Source: Dehalococcoidia bacterium (GTDB lineage Bacteria; Chloroflexota; Dehalococcoidia; Dehalococcoidales; DAOWLH01). From it: a stretch of DNA of 7,603 nucleotides. The position numbers and the translations under genes were made by a program. This document shows positions 1 to 6,704 of the stretch, piece after piece (the first letter of the stretch is position 1; every line of letters starts with the position of its first letter). Where the stretch lies: assembly GCA_030638985.1 (NCBI GenBank), contig DAOWDO010000016.1, forward strand, positions 1 through 7,603, written 5' to 3'. The notes beneath the pieces were generated by a model, which was given only the letters and a program-made list of their open reading frames with translations, did not search any database and was not told where the DNA came from.

Positions 1-152
1 GCCTGCTGATCGAGGTGCACTATAATCCGGTGGAGTCACCCGTTGATGCCCAGCAGATGATAACCCCCGATGAGCTGGGGGAGGTTATTGATACCTGCCA
101 GAAAATCAGCCGTCTGGTAGCACCGGACAGGAAGAAAGCAAGGGTTGCTTGA
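1..152 (+). CDS. aroF: 3-deoxy-7-phosphoheptulonate (DAHP) synthase, C-terminal end (partial)
   Basis: This is the end of a gene cut by the left edge. The reading frame begins at base 3 and gives 49 residues before a TGA at 150-152. The visible part starts LLIEVHYNPVES, followed by VDAQQMITPDEL. It matches the last strand and helix of the DAHP synthase I-beta/KDO8P synthase family, where the usual form is EVHP-P-A-SD--Q-LTP. The Asp of VDAQQ sits where the family has its metal-binding Asp. The enzyme condenses phosphoenolpyruvate with erythrose 4-phosphate, the first step of the shikimate pathway. Its place directly in front of aroB supports this over the related KDO8P synthase. The symbol follows common use for this subtype; the N-terminal part, and any regulatory domain on it, is not visible. 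Confidence 0.8.
   Translation, partial: LLIEVHYNPVESPVDAQQMITPDELGEVIDTCQKISRLVAPDRKKARVA
140..144 (+). promoter_or_regulatory. Probable ribosome binding site of aroB
   Basis: The purine run AAGGG lies 9 bases before the ATG at 154, inside the last codons of the DAHP synthase gene. It favours ATG 154 over the in-frame TTG at 145, which it abuts too closely to serve. Confidence 0.5.
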
Positions 153-153
153 G

Positions 154-1227
154 ATGAAGAAAATCAGGGTAGAGCTTGACAGTCGAAGCTATGGCATATT
201 AATAGGCCCCGGCCTGCTGGGGCAGGCAGGCCAGTGGCTGAAGGAGGTCTGCTCAGGCGACAGGCTGGTGATTATCACCAATCATGTCGTGCAGGGGCTT
301 TGCAGTAACAGGTTGAGTGAGAGCTTGTCTGGGGCCGGCTTTCAGGTTACCGTGCTTACTGTGCCTGATGGAGAGGAGTATAAGTCGCTGGACAGCGCCG
401 GCCGGCTTTATGCCGAGCTTACCGGTGCCTATGCGGAAAGGTCAACGCCGATACTGGCCCTGGGTGGCGGCGTTATCGGTGACCTGGCCGGTTTTGTCGC
501 CGCCACCTATCTGAGGGGGGTGCCGCTGGTACAGCTGCCGACAACGTTGCTGGCCCAGGTTGACAGCAGCATCGGGGGCAAGGTGGCGGTGAACCACGGT
601 CAACTGAAAAACAAGATTGGTGCTTTCTACCAGCCGCGCCTGGTGATTTCAGATACAACCGTGCTTAAAACGTTGCCTGAGGATGAGTTTGCCAATGGCC
701 TGGCTGAGGTGGTAAAGAGCGCCGTAATAAGAGACGGCGACTTCTTCTCCTTTCTGGAGAGCAATCTTGAAAAGATAAAGCAGCGGGACGAAGATGTGCT
801 GGAGGAAGTTGTTTTCCGCACCGCCGGTATAAAGGCTGATGTGGTGGCTGGTGATGAGCTTGACCTCGGCCTGAGGAATATCCTCAACTTTGGCCATACA
901 ATCGGCCACGCTATTGAAACCAATACCGATTTTGGCATAGCCCACGGGCAGGCGGTTTCTGCCGGCATGGTGGCCGCCGCCAGAATAGCCAGAGAATTAG
1001 GTATACTGGGGGGTGGGGAACTGGCCAGACTAACCCGCCTCCTGGAAGCTATCGGTCTGCCGGTAGCCATAAAGGGTCTGGACAGTGATAAAATCATTGA
1101 GGCGATGAAGCACGATAAGAAAATTGTCGCCGGCAAAATACGATTTGTCCTCCCCCGGGCGATAGGCGATGTCTTTGTAACCGAAGAAGTCAGCCTGCCT
1201 CTGGTGGAGAAGGCTCTGGGTGGTTGA
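154..1227 (+). CDS. aroB: 3-dehydroquinate synthase
   Basis: AroB converts DAHP to 3-dehydroquinate with NAD+ and a divalent metal, the second step of the shikimate pathway, in the cytoplasm. From ATG 154 it is 357 residues, normal for the bacterial enzyme. The N-terminal NAD-binding part shows PDGEEYKSL (about 71-79), GGGVIGDLAGF (104-114) and TTLLAQVDSSIGGK (130-143). The C-terminal metal-binding part shows Glu185 in GLAEVVK, His248 in NFGHTIGH and His264 in AHGQAVSAGM, which are the three expected zinc ligands. KHDKK near 319-323 is also typical. The start was chosen because MKKIRVELDSRSYGI matches the usual N-terminus and an AAGGG precedes it; a TTG at 145 would add three residues. The gene begins one base after the DAHP synthase stop, so translation is probably coupled. 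Confidence 0.97.
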   Translation: MKKIRVELDSRSYGILIGPGLLGQAGQWLKEVCSGDRLVIITNHVVQGLCSNRLSESLSGAGFQVTVLTVPDGEEYKSLDSAGRLYAELTGAYAERSTPILALGGGVIGDLAGFVAATYLRGVPLVQLPTTLLAQVDSSIGGKVAVNHGQLKNKIGAFYQPRLVISDTTVLKTLPEDEFANGLAEVVKSAVIRDGDFFSFLESNLEKIKQRDEDVLEEVVFRTAGIKADVVAGDELDLGLRNILNFGHTIGHAIETNTDFGIAHGQAVSAGMVAAARIARELGILGGGELARLTRLLEAIGLPVAIKGLDSDKIIEAMKHDKKIVAGKIRFVLPRAIGDVFVTEEVSLPLVEKALGG

Positions 1228-1231
1228 ATTG

Positions 1232-1885
1232 ATGAAACCAAGGATTTGCGCCGTTATCACCCGTAAGGACACAGAGGCCATAAGGGAAGTGGCGCCGCTG
1301 GTGGAGCTGTTTGAGGTCCGCATCGACCTCATCGGTGATGGCTGGACCGAGGTAGCCAAACAGCTTGATAAACCGTGGCTGGCCTGCAACCGGCTGGCTC
1401 AGGAAGGCGGCAGCTGGCGGAAGGGCGAAGCCAGGAGGAAAGAGGAGTTGCTTAAGGCGGTTGAGGCAGGGGCGGCTATGGTTGATGTTGAGCTGGCCAC
1501 GCCCAATCTGGAAAGACTGGTTTTAATGGTTAAGAGGAGGGCGAAGTGCCTCCTTTCCTTTCATGAATTGGAGGGGACGCCGTCACTGGATGGCCTGAAA
1601 AAAATTGTAAAGCACCAGATTGCTGCCGGTGCCGATATCTGCAAGGTGGTGACCACGGCCAAGAAGGTGGAGGATAATCTCACCATACTGAGGCTTATTA
1701 CCGAGTTCCCCGGTGTCAGGATGGTTGCCTTTGCCATGGGACCGGAGGGCCTGGTCAGCCGCATACTCAGCCCCCTGGTGGGCGGCGATTTCACCTATGC
1801 CGCCATTGAAAAGGGTGTCGAGTCCGCCCCGGGGCAGATAACGGTTGCCCAGCTGGATAGCCTGTATAGAATGGTGAAACAATGA
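1232..1885 (+). CDS. aroD: 3-dehydroquinate dehydratase, type I
   Basis: AroD removes water from 3-dehydroquinate to give 3-dehydroshikimate through a lysine Schiff base. The protein is 217 residues from ATG 1232, at the short end for type I enzymes (about 220-250), and forms one TIM-barrel domain. Numbered from that ATG, the active-site signs are Glu28 and Arg30 in FEVRID, Glu87 in VDVEL, the catalytic His111 in LSFHEL, the Schiff-base Lys138 in DICKV, Arg177 in GLVSRI and Gln202 in APGQ. These exclude the unrelated small type II enzyme (AroQ type). The start is uncertain: a GTG at 1220, overlapping aroB by 8 bases and preceded by GGAGAAGG, would add four residues. ATG 1232 is preferred because the family usually starts just before PRIC. 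The gene ends in the ATGA that starts the next gene. Confidence 0.95.
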   Translation: MKPRICAVITRKDTEAIREVAPLVELFEVRIDLIGDGWTEVAKQLDKPWLACNRLAQEGGSWRKGEARRKEELLKAVEAGAAMVDVELATPNLERLVLMVKRRAKCLLSFHELEGTPSLDGLKKIVKHQIAAGADICKVVTTAKKVEDNLTILRLITEFPGVRMVAFAMGPEGLVSRILSPLVGGDFTYAAIEKGVESAPGQITVAQLDSLYRMVKQ

Positions 1886-3288
1886 TATCATCGGAAACCA
1901 GAATCTGCGGCCTTATCGGCGACCCGGTGACGCATAGCGTGTCTCCGGTAATGCATAACGCTGCCTTTGACTTTCTTGGTCTGGACTATATCTATCTTCC
2001 CTTCGCTGTAACCAAAGATAGACTGGCCCGGGCGGTTGATGGTGTCAGGGGGATGAACATCAGAGGGCTCAATGTCACCATACCGCACAAGGTGGCCGTT
2101 ATCCCCTTTCTGGACGGGCTGGAGCCGCTGGCGGAGAGAATAGGCGCCGTTAACACTATTGTCAATGATGAAGGTGTTTTAACGGGCCATAACACCGATG
2201 CCGCCGGTTTTCTGAAAGCCCTGCTGGAGAATGCGATTGAGCCTGGGGATAAACAGGTCGTACTTCTGGGAGCTGGCGGCGCCGCCAGGGCAATCGCCTT
2301 CGCCCTGGCTGAGAAGGGCGCCCGGCTAACCATTTTGAACCGAAAACAGGAGCTGGACTGGGCGGTTGAGCTGGCCGGCAGTGTCTCCAGTTTCTCTGGC
2401 AGGAAGGTTAAAGCTCTGGAGTTGAATGAGCCAAACCTTAAAGCAGCCTTGGTGCCGGCTGATGTTGTGGTTAATGCCACCAGTGTTGGCATGAGCCCGA
2501 ATGATGGCCAGAGCCCGGTGTTCAGGGAACTGCTAAGGCCGGGGCTGGTCGTTTTTGATATTGTCTATAGCCCGGTTAAGACCAGGCTGCTATCGGAGGC
2601 GGAGCAGGCCGGTGCCGTAACAGTAAATGGCCTTGATATGCTGGTGTGGCAGGGGGCTCTGGCTTTTGAGCTATGGACCGGGGCCAAAGCTCCGGTGAAA
2701 GTGATGAGAGACGAAGTAGTAAGGGCGCTTGGCGGTATATCGTTTGGCGGGGTAGTCGGCGCCGGTGAGCGGAAAACGACCAGTGTGGCCTTAGTTGGCT
2801 TTATGGGTGCCGGCAAGACGGCTGTCGGCCGGGTGCTGGCTGAGAAATTGAATAAAGAGCTGATAGAGCTGGACAGCCTGATAGTGGAAAAGGCGGGAAA
2901 ATCCATAGCCCGGATATTTGACCAGGAGGGTGAAATAGCCTTTCGTCAGCTTGAGATGGAGGTCACCAGGGAGGTGGCCGGCAGGAAGAACCAGGTTATC
3001 GCCTGTGGCGGCGGCGTTGTGCTTAATAAAATAAACATCGACCGGCTTAAAGCGGAAGCGGTGGTCGTCTATCTGATGGCCTCGCCGGAGGCAATACAGG
3101 AAAGGGTTGCTGGTGATGCCGAGGTAAGACCGCTGCTGGGGGATGGTGATAAGTCCCTGGCCATAAGGGAGCTACTGGCCTTCAGGCAGCCTTTCTACCG
3201 GAGAGCTGCCGACATTATCATAGATACCTCCAAGATGGGCATCGAAGCCGTCGCCGAGCAGATTATTGCCGGATTGAAGAAAGAATGA
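1882..3288 (+). CDS. aroE-aroK: Shikimate dehydrogenase-shikimate kinase fusion (AroE-AroK)
   Basis: One uninterrupted frame of 468 residues carries two consecutive enzymes of the pathway. Residues about 1-282 are shikimate dehydrogenase (3-dehydroshikimate to shikimate). They show the substrate motif SVSP (19-22), catalytic Lys70 in NVTIPHK, Asn91, Asp106 in GHNTDAAGF, the Rossmann loop GAGGAA (130-135), NATSVGM (198-204) and Gln257 in WQGALAFE. After a linker at about 283-299, residues 300-468 are shikimate kinase (ATP-dependent 3-phosphorylation). They show Walker A GFMGAGKT (306-313), Asp331, Arg355 in AFRQLE, GGG (376-378), the lid arginine 416 in VRPLL and Arg435 in FRQPFY. Both halves look complete and of normal domain size, so both are probably active. 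The gene overlaps aroD and aroA by ATGA. The start has a weak GGTGA 4 bases upstream. An internal GTG at 2785 could start a free kinase but lacks a well-placed binding site. Confidence 0.95.
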   Translation: MISSETRICGLIGDPVTHSVSPVMHNAAFDFLGLDYIYLPFAVTKDRLARAVDGVRGMNIRGLNVTIPHKVAVIPFLDGLEPLAERIGAVNTIVNDEGVLTGHNTDAAGFLKALLENAIEPGDKQVVLLGAGGAARAIAFALAEKGARLTILNRKQELDWAVELAGSVSSFSGRKVKALELNEPNLKAALVPADVVVNATSVGMSPNDGQSPVFRELLRPGLVVFDIVYSPVKTRLLSEAEQAGAVTVNGLDMLVWQGALAFELWTGAKAPVKVMRDEVVRALGGISFGGVVGAGERKTTSVALVGFMGAGKTAVGRVLAEKLNKELIELDSLIVEKAGKSIARIFDQEGEIAFRQLEMEVTREVAGRKNQVIACGGGVVLNKINIDRLKAEAVVVYLMASPEAIQERVAGDAEVRPLLGDGDKSLAIRELLAFRQPFYRRAADIIIDTSKMGIEAVAEQIIAGLKKE

Positions 3289-4544
3289 AGGCTAGAATAG
3301 GTAAAAGTAAAATAGATGGCGCAGTGGCTGCCCCGCCTTCCAAGAGCTATACCATCCGTGGGCTTATGTGTGCTGCACTGGCCGGGGGTGAAAGCCAGAT
3401 AGTACACCCCTTGGCCTCGGATGATACCGGGGCTGCAGCCGGCGTACTGGGGCAGGTCGGCGTTGATATTGACCCGGGTGAGGACTGGTGGCGGGTTCAT
3501 GGCGGCTATTTCCACGAGCCTGCCGAAGACCTGTTTTGCCGCGATTCAGCCGCCACCTTCAGGTTTATGATTGCCATATCGTCGCTTGTCCCGGGAAGGT
3601 GTCGCCTTGTTGCCGGTGCTTCGCTTGCCCGAAGGCCGGTTCAGCCGCTGCTTGAAGCGCTGGCGCAACTGGGTGTTGATTGCCGTGCTGACGGTGTTTC
3701 GGTGATAGTGGATGGTGGTAATCTGAAGGGGGGGACAGTACGGCTGCCGGGTGATGTCAGCTCCCAGTTTATATCCGCTCTGCTGCTGATAGCGCCGCTG
3801 GCCGAAGATGGCGTTGACCTCCGGATGACGACGCCGGTGCAGTCAAAACCGTACTTAAAAATGACTCTGGCCTGCATGGAGAAGTTTGGCGTCAGTGTGG
3901 CAGCCTCCGAGGACCTCAGCCAGTTCGAGGTGCGCCCTCAAAAATACCGGCCGGCTGGCTATCAGGTGGAGGGGGACTGGTCATCGGCGTCGTTCCTTCT
4001 GGCGCTGGGGGCTGCCCTGGGGTGGGTGGAGGTAACCAACCTCAACACAGAGAGTTTGCAGGGAGACCGGATAATGTTAAACTTACTGACAGAAATGGGT
4101 GCCGAGGTATCGGTCGGTGATAAATCATTAAGGGTGCAGAGGTCACGGCTTAAAGCAATTACGGCTGACCTTTCGGACTGCATAGATTTGTTGCCCACAC
4201 TGGCGGTTCTGGCAGCAGTAGCTGATGGCGAAAGCCGCTTTAGCGGCGTTGGCCGGGCACGGTATAAAGAGTCCAACCGCATCCGCGCCTTAAAACAGGG
4301 GCTGGAGAGAATGGGCATCGATGTTGCCGAAGGTAGTGATAGCCTCAATATTATTGGTTCGGTGCCCGGGGCGGCCGCCATAGACAGCTTCGATGACCAC
4401 CGTATAGCTATGGCCTTCAGTATCCTGGGTGCTGTTTCCGGTGGCACCACCATAACCGGTGCCGAGTGTGTCTCCAAAACGTATCCTGGTTTCTGGGATG
4501 AATTTAAAAAGCTGGGGGGTGAGGTGAAGCTCAATGTCAAATAG
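3285..4544 (+). CDS. aroA: 3-phosphoshikimate 1-carboxyvinyltransferase (EPSP synthase)
   Basis: AroA transfers the enolpyruvyl group of phosphoenolpyruvate to shikimate 3-phosphate, giving EPSP. Its 419 residues are normal for the two-domain inside-out barrel. Visible substrate residues are Lys20, Ser21 and Arg25 in PPSKSYTIR, Arg116-117 in ARRPVQPL, Ser159-Ser160-Gln161 in GDVSSQF, Ser187 and Tyr190 in SKPYLKM, Asp301, Glu329 and Arg332 in YKESNRIRAL, Asp371-His372-Arg373 in DDHRIAMAF and Lys398 in SKTYPGFW. The loop that is usually N-A/S-G-T-x-x-R reads DSAATFR (87-93), so the glycine and threonine facing phosphoenolpyruvate are both alanine. Loss of that glycine is a known feature of glyphosate-insensitive class II enzymes, but the effect here is not shown. 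The gene starts in the ATGA at the end of the aroE-aroK fusion and overlaps aroC by 11 bases. Confidence 0.97.
   Translation: MKARIGKSKIDGAVAAPPSKSYTIRGLMCAALAGGESQIVHPLASDDTGAAAGVLGQVGVDIDPGEDWWRVHGGYFHEPAEDLFCRDSAATFRFMIAISSLVPGRCRLVAGASLARRPVQPLLEALAQLGVDCRADGVSVIVDGGNLKGGTVRLPGDVSSQFISALLLIAPLAEDGVDLRMTTPVQSKPYLKMTLACMEKFGVSVAASEDLSQFEVRPQKYRPAGYQVEGDWSSASFLLALGAALGWVEVTNLNTESLQGDRIMLNLLTEMGAEVSVGDKSLRVQRSRLKAITADLSDCIDLLPTLAVLAAVADGESRFSGVGRARYKESNRIRALKQGLERMGIDVAEGSDSLNIIGSVPGAAAIDSFDDHRIAMAFSILGAVSGGTTITGAECVSKTYPGFWDEFKKLGGEVKLNVK
4521..4527 (+). promoter_or_regulatory. Strong ribosome binding site of aroC
   Basis: GAGGTGA lies 6 bases before the ATG at 4534 and inside the end of aroA. 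It is the best Shine-Dalgarno match in the window and fixes the aroC start despite the 11-base overlap. Confidence 0.75.
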
Positions 4545-5625
4545 CTTAGGTAAGTTGTTCACCATAACTAGCTTTGGCGAGAGCCATGGCAGGGTGGTCG
4601 GCATTGTTGTCGATGGCTGCCCTGCCGGTCTGGCTATCACCGAGGAGGACATCCAGCGGGAACTGGACAGGAGAAAACCCGGTGAGGAGCTGGTTACCAC
4701 CGCCAGGAAGGAAGCGGACAGGGCGGAGGTGCTTTCCGGCGTTTTCGAGGGACGAACCACCGGTGCTCCCATCTGCATGGTGGTCTGGAACCGGGATGTT
4801 GACTCCAGCGACTACCAGAGAACGCGGTTTCTGGTGAGGCCGGGCCACGCCGACTACACCGCCTATATTAAGTACGGAGGCTTTAACGACTTCAGGGGTG
4901 GTGGCCGTTTTTCCGGCAGAATCACCGCTGGCTTCGTCATGGCCGGGGCTATCGCCGGCAAGATACTGAATATTATTGGTGTTGAGGTCATGGCCCACAC
5001 CGTCGCCGTGGGCGATATAGCCGCCCGGCCCGCTGAAGTTGACCAAATAAGGCGAAAGGCTGGTCTGAACCGGCTTCACTGTGCCGATTCTGAGGCGGCC
5101 GGGGAGATGATGAAAGCCATTGAGCGGGCCAGGCAGCAAGGTGATAGCTTGGGCGGCATTATCGAGGGCATTGCCATCGGGCTGCCGGCTGGACTTGGTG
5201 AGCCAACCTTCGATACCCTTGACGGTGAGCTGGCCAGGGCCCTCTTTGCCATACCGGCAGTCAAGGGAGTGGAATTCGGCTCCGGTTTTCAGGCGGCAAA
5301 GAAGAGAGGCTCGCAGAACAACGACCCGTTTACCATTGAGGACGGCGGGATAGTAACCACCAGTAACAACGCCGGTGGCGTGCTGGGCGGTATAAGCAGC
5401 GGCATGCCGCTGGTGGTAAGGGTGGCGGTAAAGCCGACGGCATCGATAGCCAGTAGCCAGCAAACGGTTGACATAAAAGAGATGAAAGGCGCCAGCCTGG
5501 AGGTTGCCGGCAGGCATTATGCCTGTATCGTACCCCGTGCCGTCGTTGTGGTGGAATCAATGATGGCGATAACCCTCTGTGACCTTGTCTTGAGGGCCGG
5601 GCTGCTGCCCAGGGTGATAAAATGA
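4534..5625 (+). CDS. aroC: Chorismate synthase
   Basis: AroC removes phosphate from EPSP to give chorismate, using reduced FMN as a catalyst without net redox change. The 363 residues match the usual bacterial length. Signatures are FGESHGR (14-20) with His18, RPGHADYT (102-109) with His105, the glycine-rich FRGGGRFSGRITAG (120-133), the NNAGGVLGGISSGMP stretch (278-292), KPTASI (300-305) and PRAVVVVESMMA (334-345). The second signature has Phe and Gly where many bacterial enzymes read RSSAR; the RFSGR form also occurs in archaeal and clostridial relatives, so this is a subfamily trait rather than damage. The start at 4534 has a strong GAGGTGA upstream. The gene overlaps aroA by 11 bases and pheA by ATGA. 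It supplies chorismate to PheA, encoded next. Confidence 0.97.
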   Translation: MSNSLGKLFTITSFGESHGRVVGIVVDGCPAGLAITEEDIQRELDRRKPGEELVTTARKEADRAEVLSGVFEGRTTGAPICMVVWNRDVDSSDYQRTRFLVRPGHADYTAYIKYGGFNDFRGGGRFSGRITAGFVMAGAIAGKILNIIGVEVMAHTVAVGDIAARPAEVDQIRRKAGLNRLHCADSEAAGEMMKAIERARQQGDSLGGIIEGIAIGLPAGLGEPTFDTLDGELARALFAIPAVKGVEFGSGFQAAKKRGSQNNDPFTIEDGGIVTTSNNAGGVLGGISSGMPLVVRVAVKPTASIASSQQTVDIKEMKGASLEVAGRHYACIVPRAVVVVESMMAITLCDLVLRAGLLPRVIK

Positions 5626-6701
5626 AGCTGGAAGAGCTAAGGCAGAAGATAGACTCTGTTGATGACGATATTGTTCGCCTCATTGCCTGGAGAGTAAAAC
5701 TTGCCGAACAGGTGGGCAAGGAAAAAAAGAAGCAGGGACAACAGATAGAAGACAGGCAGAGGGAGGAACGAATCCTTGGGCATATTAAAAAAGTTGCCGG
5801 CACTGAAGGTATCAACCAGACGGATATAGAGGGCATCTACCGGCAGATATTCACTATCGCCAAGAGCATCCAGGGCGCCATCGTTGCCTTTCAGGGGGAG
5901 CTTGGCGCCTATAGTGAGGAAGCGGCGGTTAGATTCTTCGGCGCCGAGGTTCAGGTCAAGCCCTACGAAGGGCTGGGCGACGTTTTTAAGGCGGTGGAAC
6001 AGGGTGAGGCTCAGTACGGCATTGCTCCCATTGAGAACTCCCTTGAGGGCAGCATCAGCCGGACGTACGATCTGCTTCTGGACTCCAGTCTGAAAGTCTG
6101 CGGGGAAACAGAGCTCAAGGTGTCCCATTGCCTGATTGCCAATCCCGGGGCGACGCTGGGCTCCATAAAGAGAATTTATTCCCACCCACAGGCGCTGGGA
6201 CAGGCACAGGCGTTCATAAAACACCTAAACTGCGAACTGATGCCAACCTATGATACCGCCGGCAGCGTCAAGATGATAAAGGAAAGAAGGATAATGGACG
6301 GCGCCGCTATCGCCAGCACCAGGGCGGCTGAGATTTACCAGATGAACATTATCACCTGTAGCATAGAGGATAACCCGAACAATATCACCCGTTTTTTCGT
6401 TCTGGCCAAGGAAGATGCGCCTCCTACCGGTAACGATAAAACATCGGTTGTCTTTTCGGTGAAGCACAAGCCCGGGGCCCTGTTCCATTTCCTCAGGGAG
6501 CTGACGGAGAAGAATATAAACCTGACCAAGATTGAGTCGCGGCCGACCAGGCAGAAACCCTGGGATTACAATTTCTACCTGGACTTTGAGGGGCACCGGC
6601 TGGACAGGGCAGCCGCCGAAGCCATAAAGAATCTGGGGGACTACGCCACTTTTATCAAGGTGCTGGGCTCATATCCCAAGGCCAGGAGAGCTGCGGAGTA
6701 A
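5622..6701 (+). CDS. pheA: Bifunctional chorismate mutase-prephenate dehydratase (P-protein) with ACT domain
   Basis: PheA rearranges chorismate to prephenate and then dehydrates and decarboxylates it to phenylpyruvate, the last step before phenylalanine transamination. The 359 residues hold three domains. Residues 1-85 form an AroQ-type mutase with Arg7, Arg24, Lys35, Asp44, Arg47, Glu48 and Gln84; each lies four places before its E. coli P-protein counterpart, so the mutase site is complete. Residues about 88-265 are the dehydratase, with FQGELGAYSE, GIAPIENSLEGS (133-144), SHPQALGQ (187-194) and the catalytic ITRFF (255-259). Residues about 272-350 are an ACT domain with GALF (285-288) and ESRP (305-308), the motifs that bind phenylalanine, so feedback inhibition by phenylalanine is likely. 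An AGGGTGA lies 4 bases before the start, which overlaps the aroC stop as ATGA. Confidence 0.97.
   Translation: MKLEELRQKIDSVDDDIVRLIAWRVKLAEQVGKEKKKQGQQIEDRQREERILGHIKKVAGTEGINQTDIEGIYRQIFTIAKSIQGAIVAFQGELGAYSEEAAVRFFGAEVQVKPYEGLGDVFKAVEQGEAQYGIAPIENSLEGSISRTYDLLLDSSLKVCGETELKVSHCLIANPGATLGSIKRIYSHPQALGQAQAFIKHLNCELMPTYDTAGSVKMIKERRIMDGAAIASTRAAEIYQMNIITCSIEDNPNNITRFFVLAKEDAPPTGNDKTSVVFSVKHKPGALFHFLRELTEKNINLTKIESRPTRQKPWDYNFYLDFEGHRLDRAAAEAIKNLGDYATFIKVLGSYPKARRAAE
6695..6698 (+). promoter_or_regulatory. Probable ribosome binding site of tyrA
   Basis: GGAG lies 6 bases before the ATG at 6705, spanning the last codons of pheA. It supports that start and suggests tyrA is translated by ribosomes finishing pheA. 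Confidence 0.6.
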
Positions 6702-6704
6702 GCA

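Noticed and set aside
145..153. TTG at 145 as the start of aroB
   Set aside because: It would overlap the DAHP synthase end and add three residues before the usual MKKIRV-type N-terminus; ATG 154 has a well-spaced AAGGG. It cannot be fully excluded.
1220..1231. GTG at 1220 as the start of aroD
   Set aside because: It has a fair GGAGAAGG upstream, but ATG 1232 is the stronger start codon and fits the common N-terminus just before PRIC. This is a close call.
627..1241. 204-codon - strand frame opposite aroB
   Set aside because: Low-complexity Ser/Arg/Thr-rich translation with no motif, fully antisense to a clear aroB.
2785..2787. Internal GTG as a separate start for shikimate kinase
   Set aside because: There is no stop between the domains, the GTG leaves only four residues before the Walker A motif, and the nearest GGTGAG is about 15 bases upstream. 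Kept only as a test within the fusion finding.
3962..4540. 192-codon - strand frame opposite aroA
   Set aside because: Same pattern: Ser/Pro-rich shadow of a well-supported gene with no independent evidence.
4546..5517. Long open frame (323 codons) on the - strand opposite aroC
   Set aside because: It lies wholly inside aroC, its translation shows no recognisable domain, and aroC carries all its family signatures. It is a by-product of the codon use of aroC.
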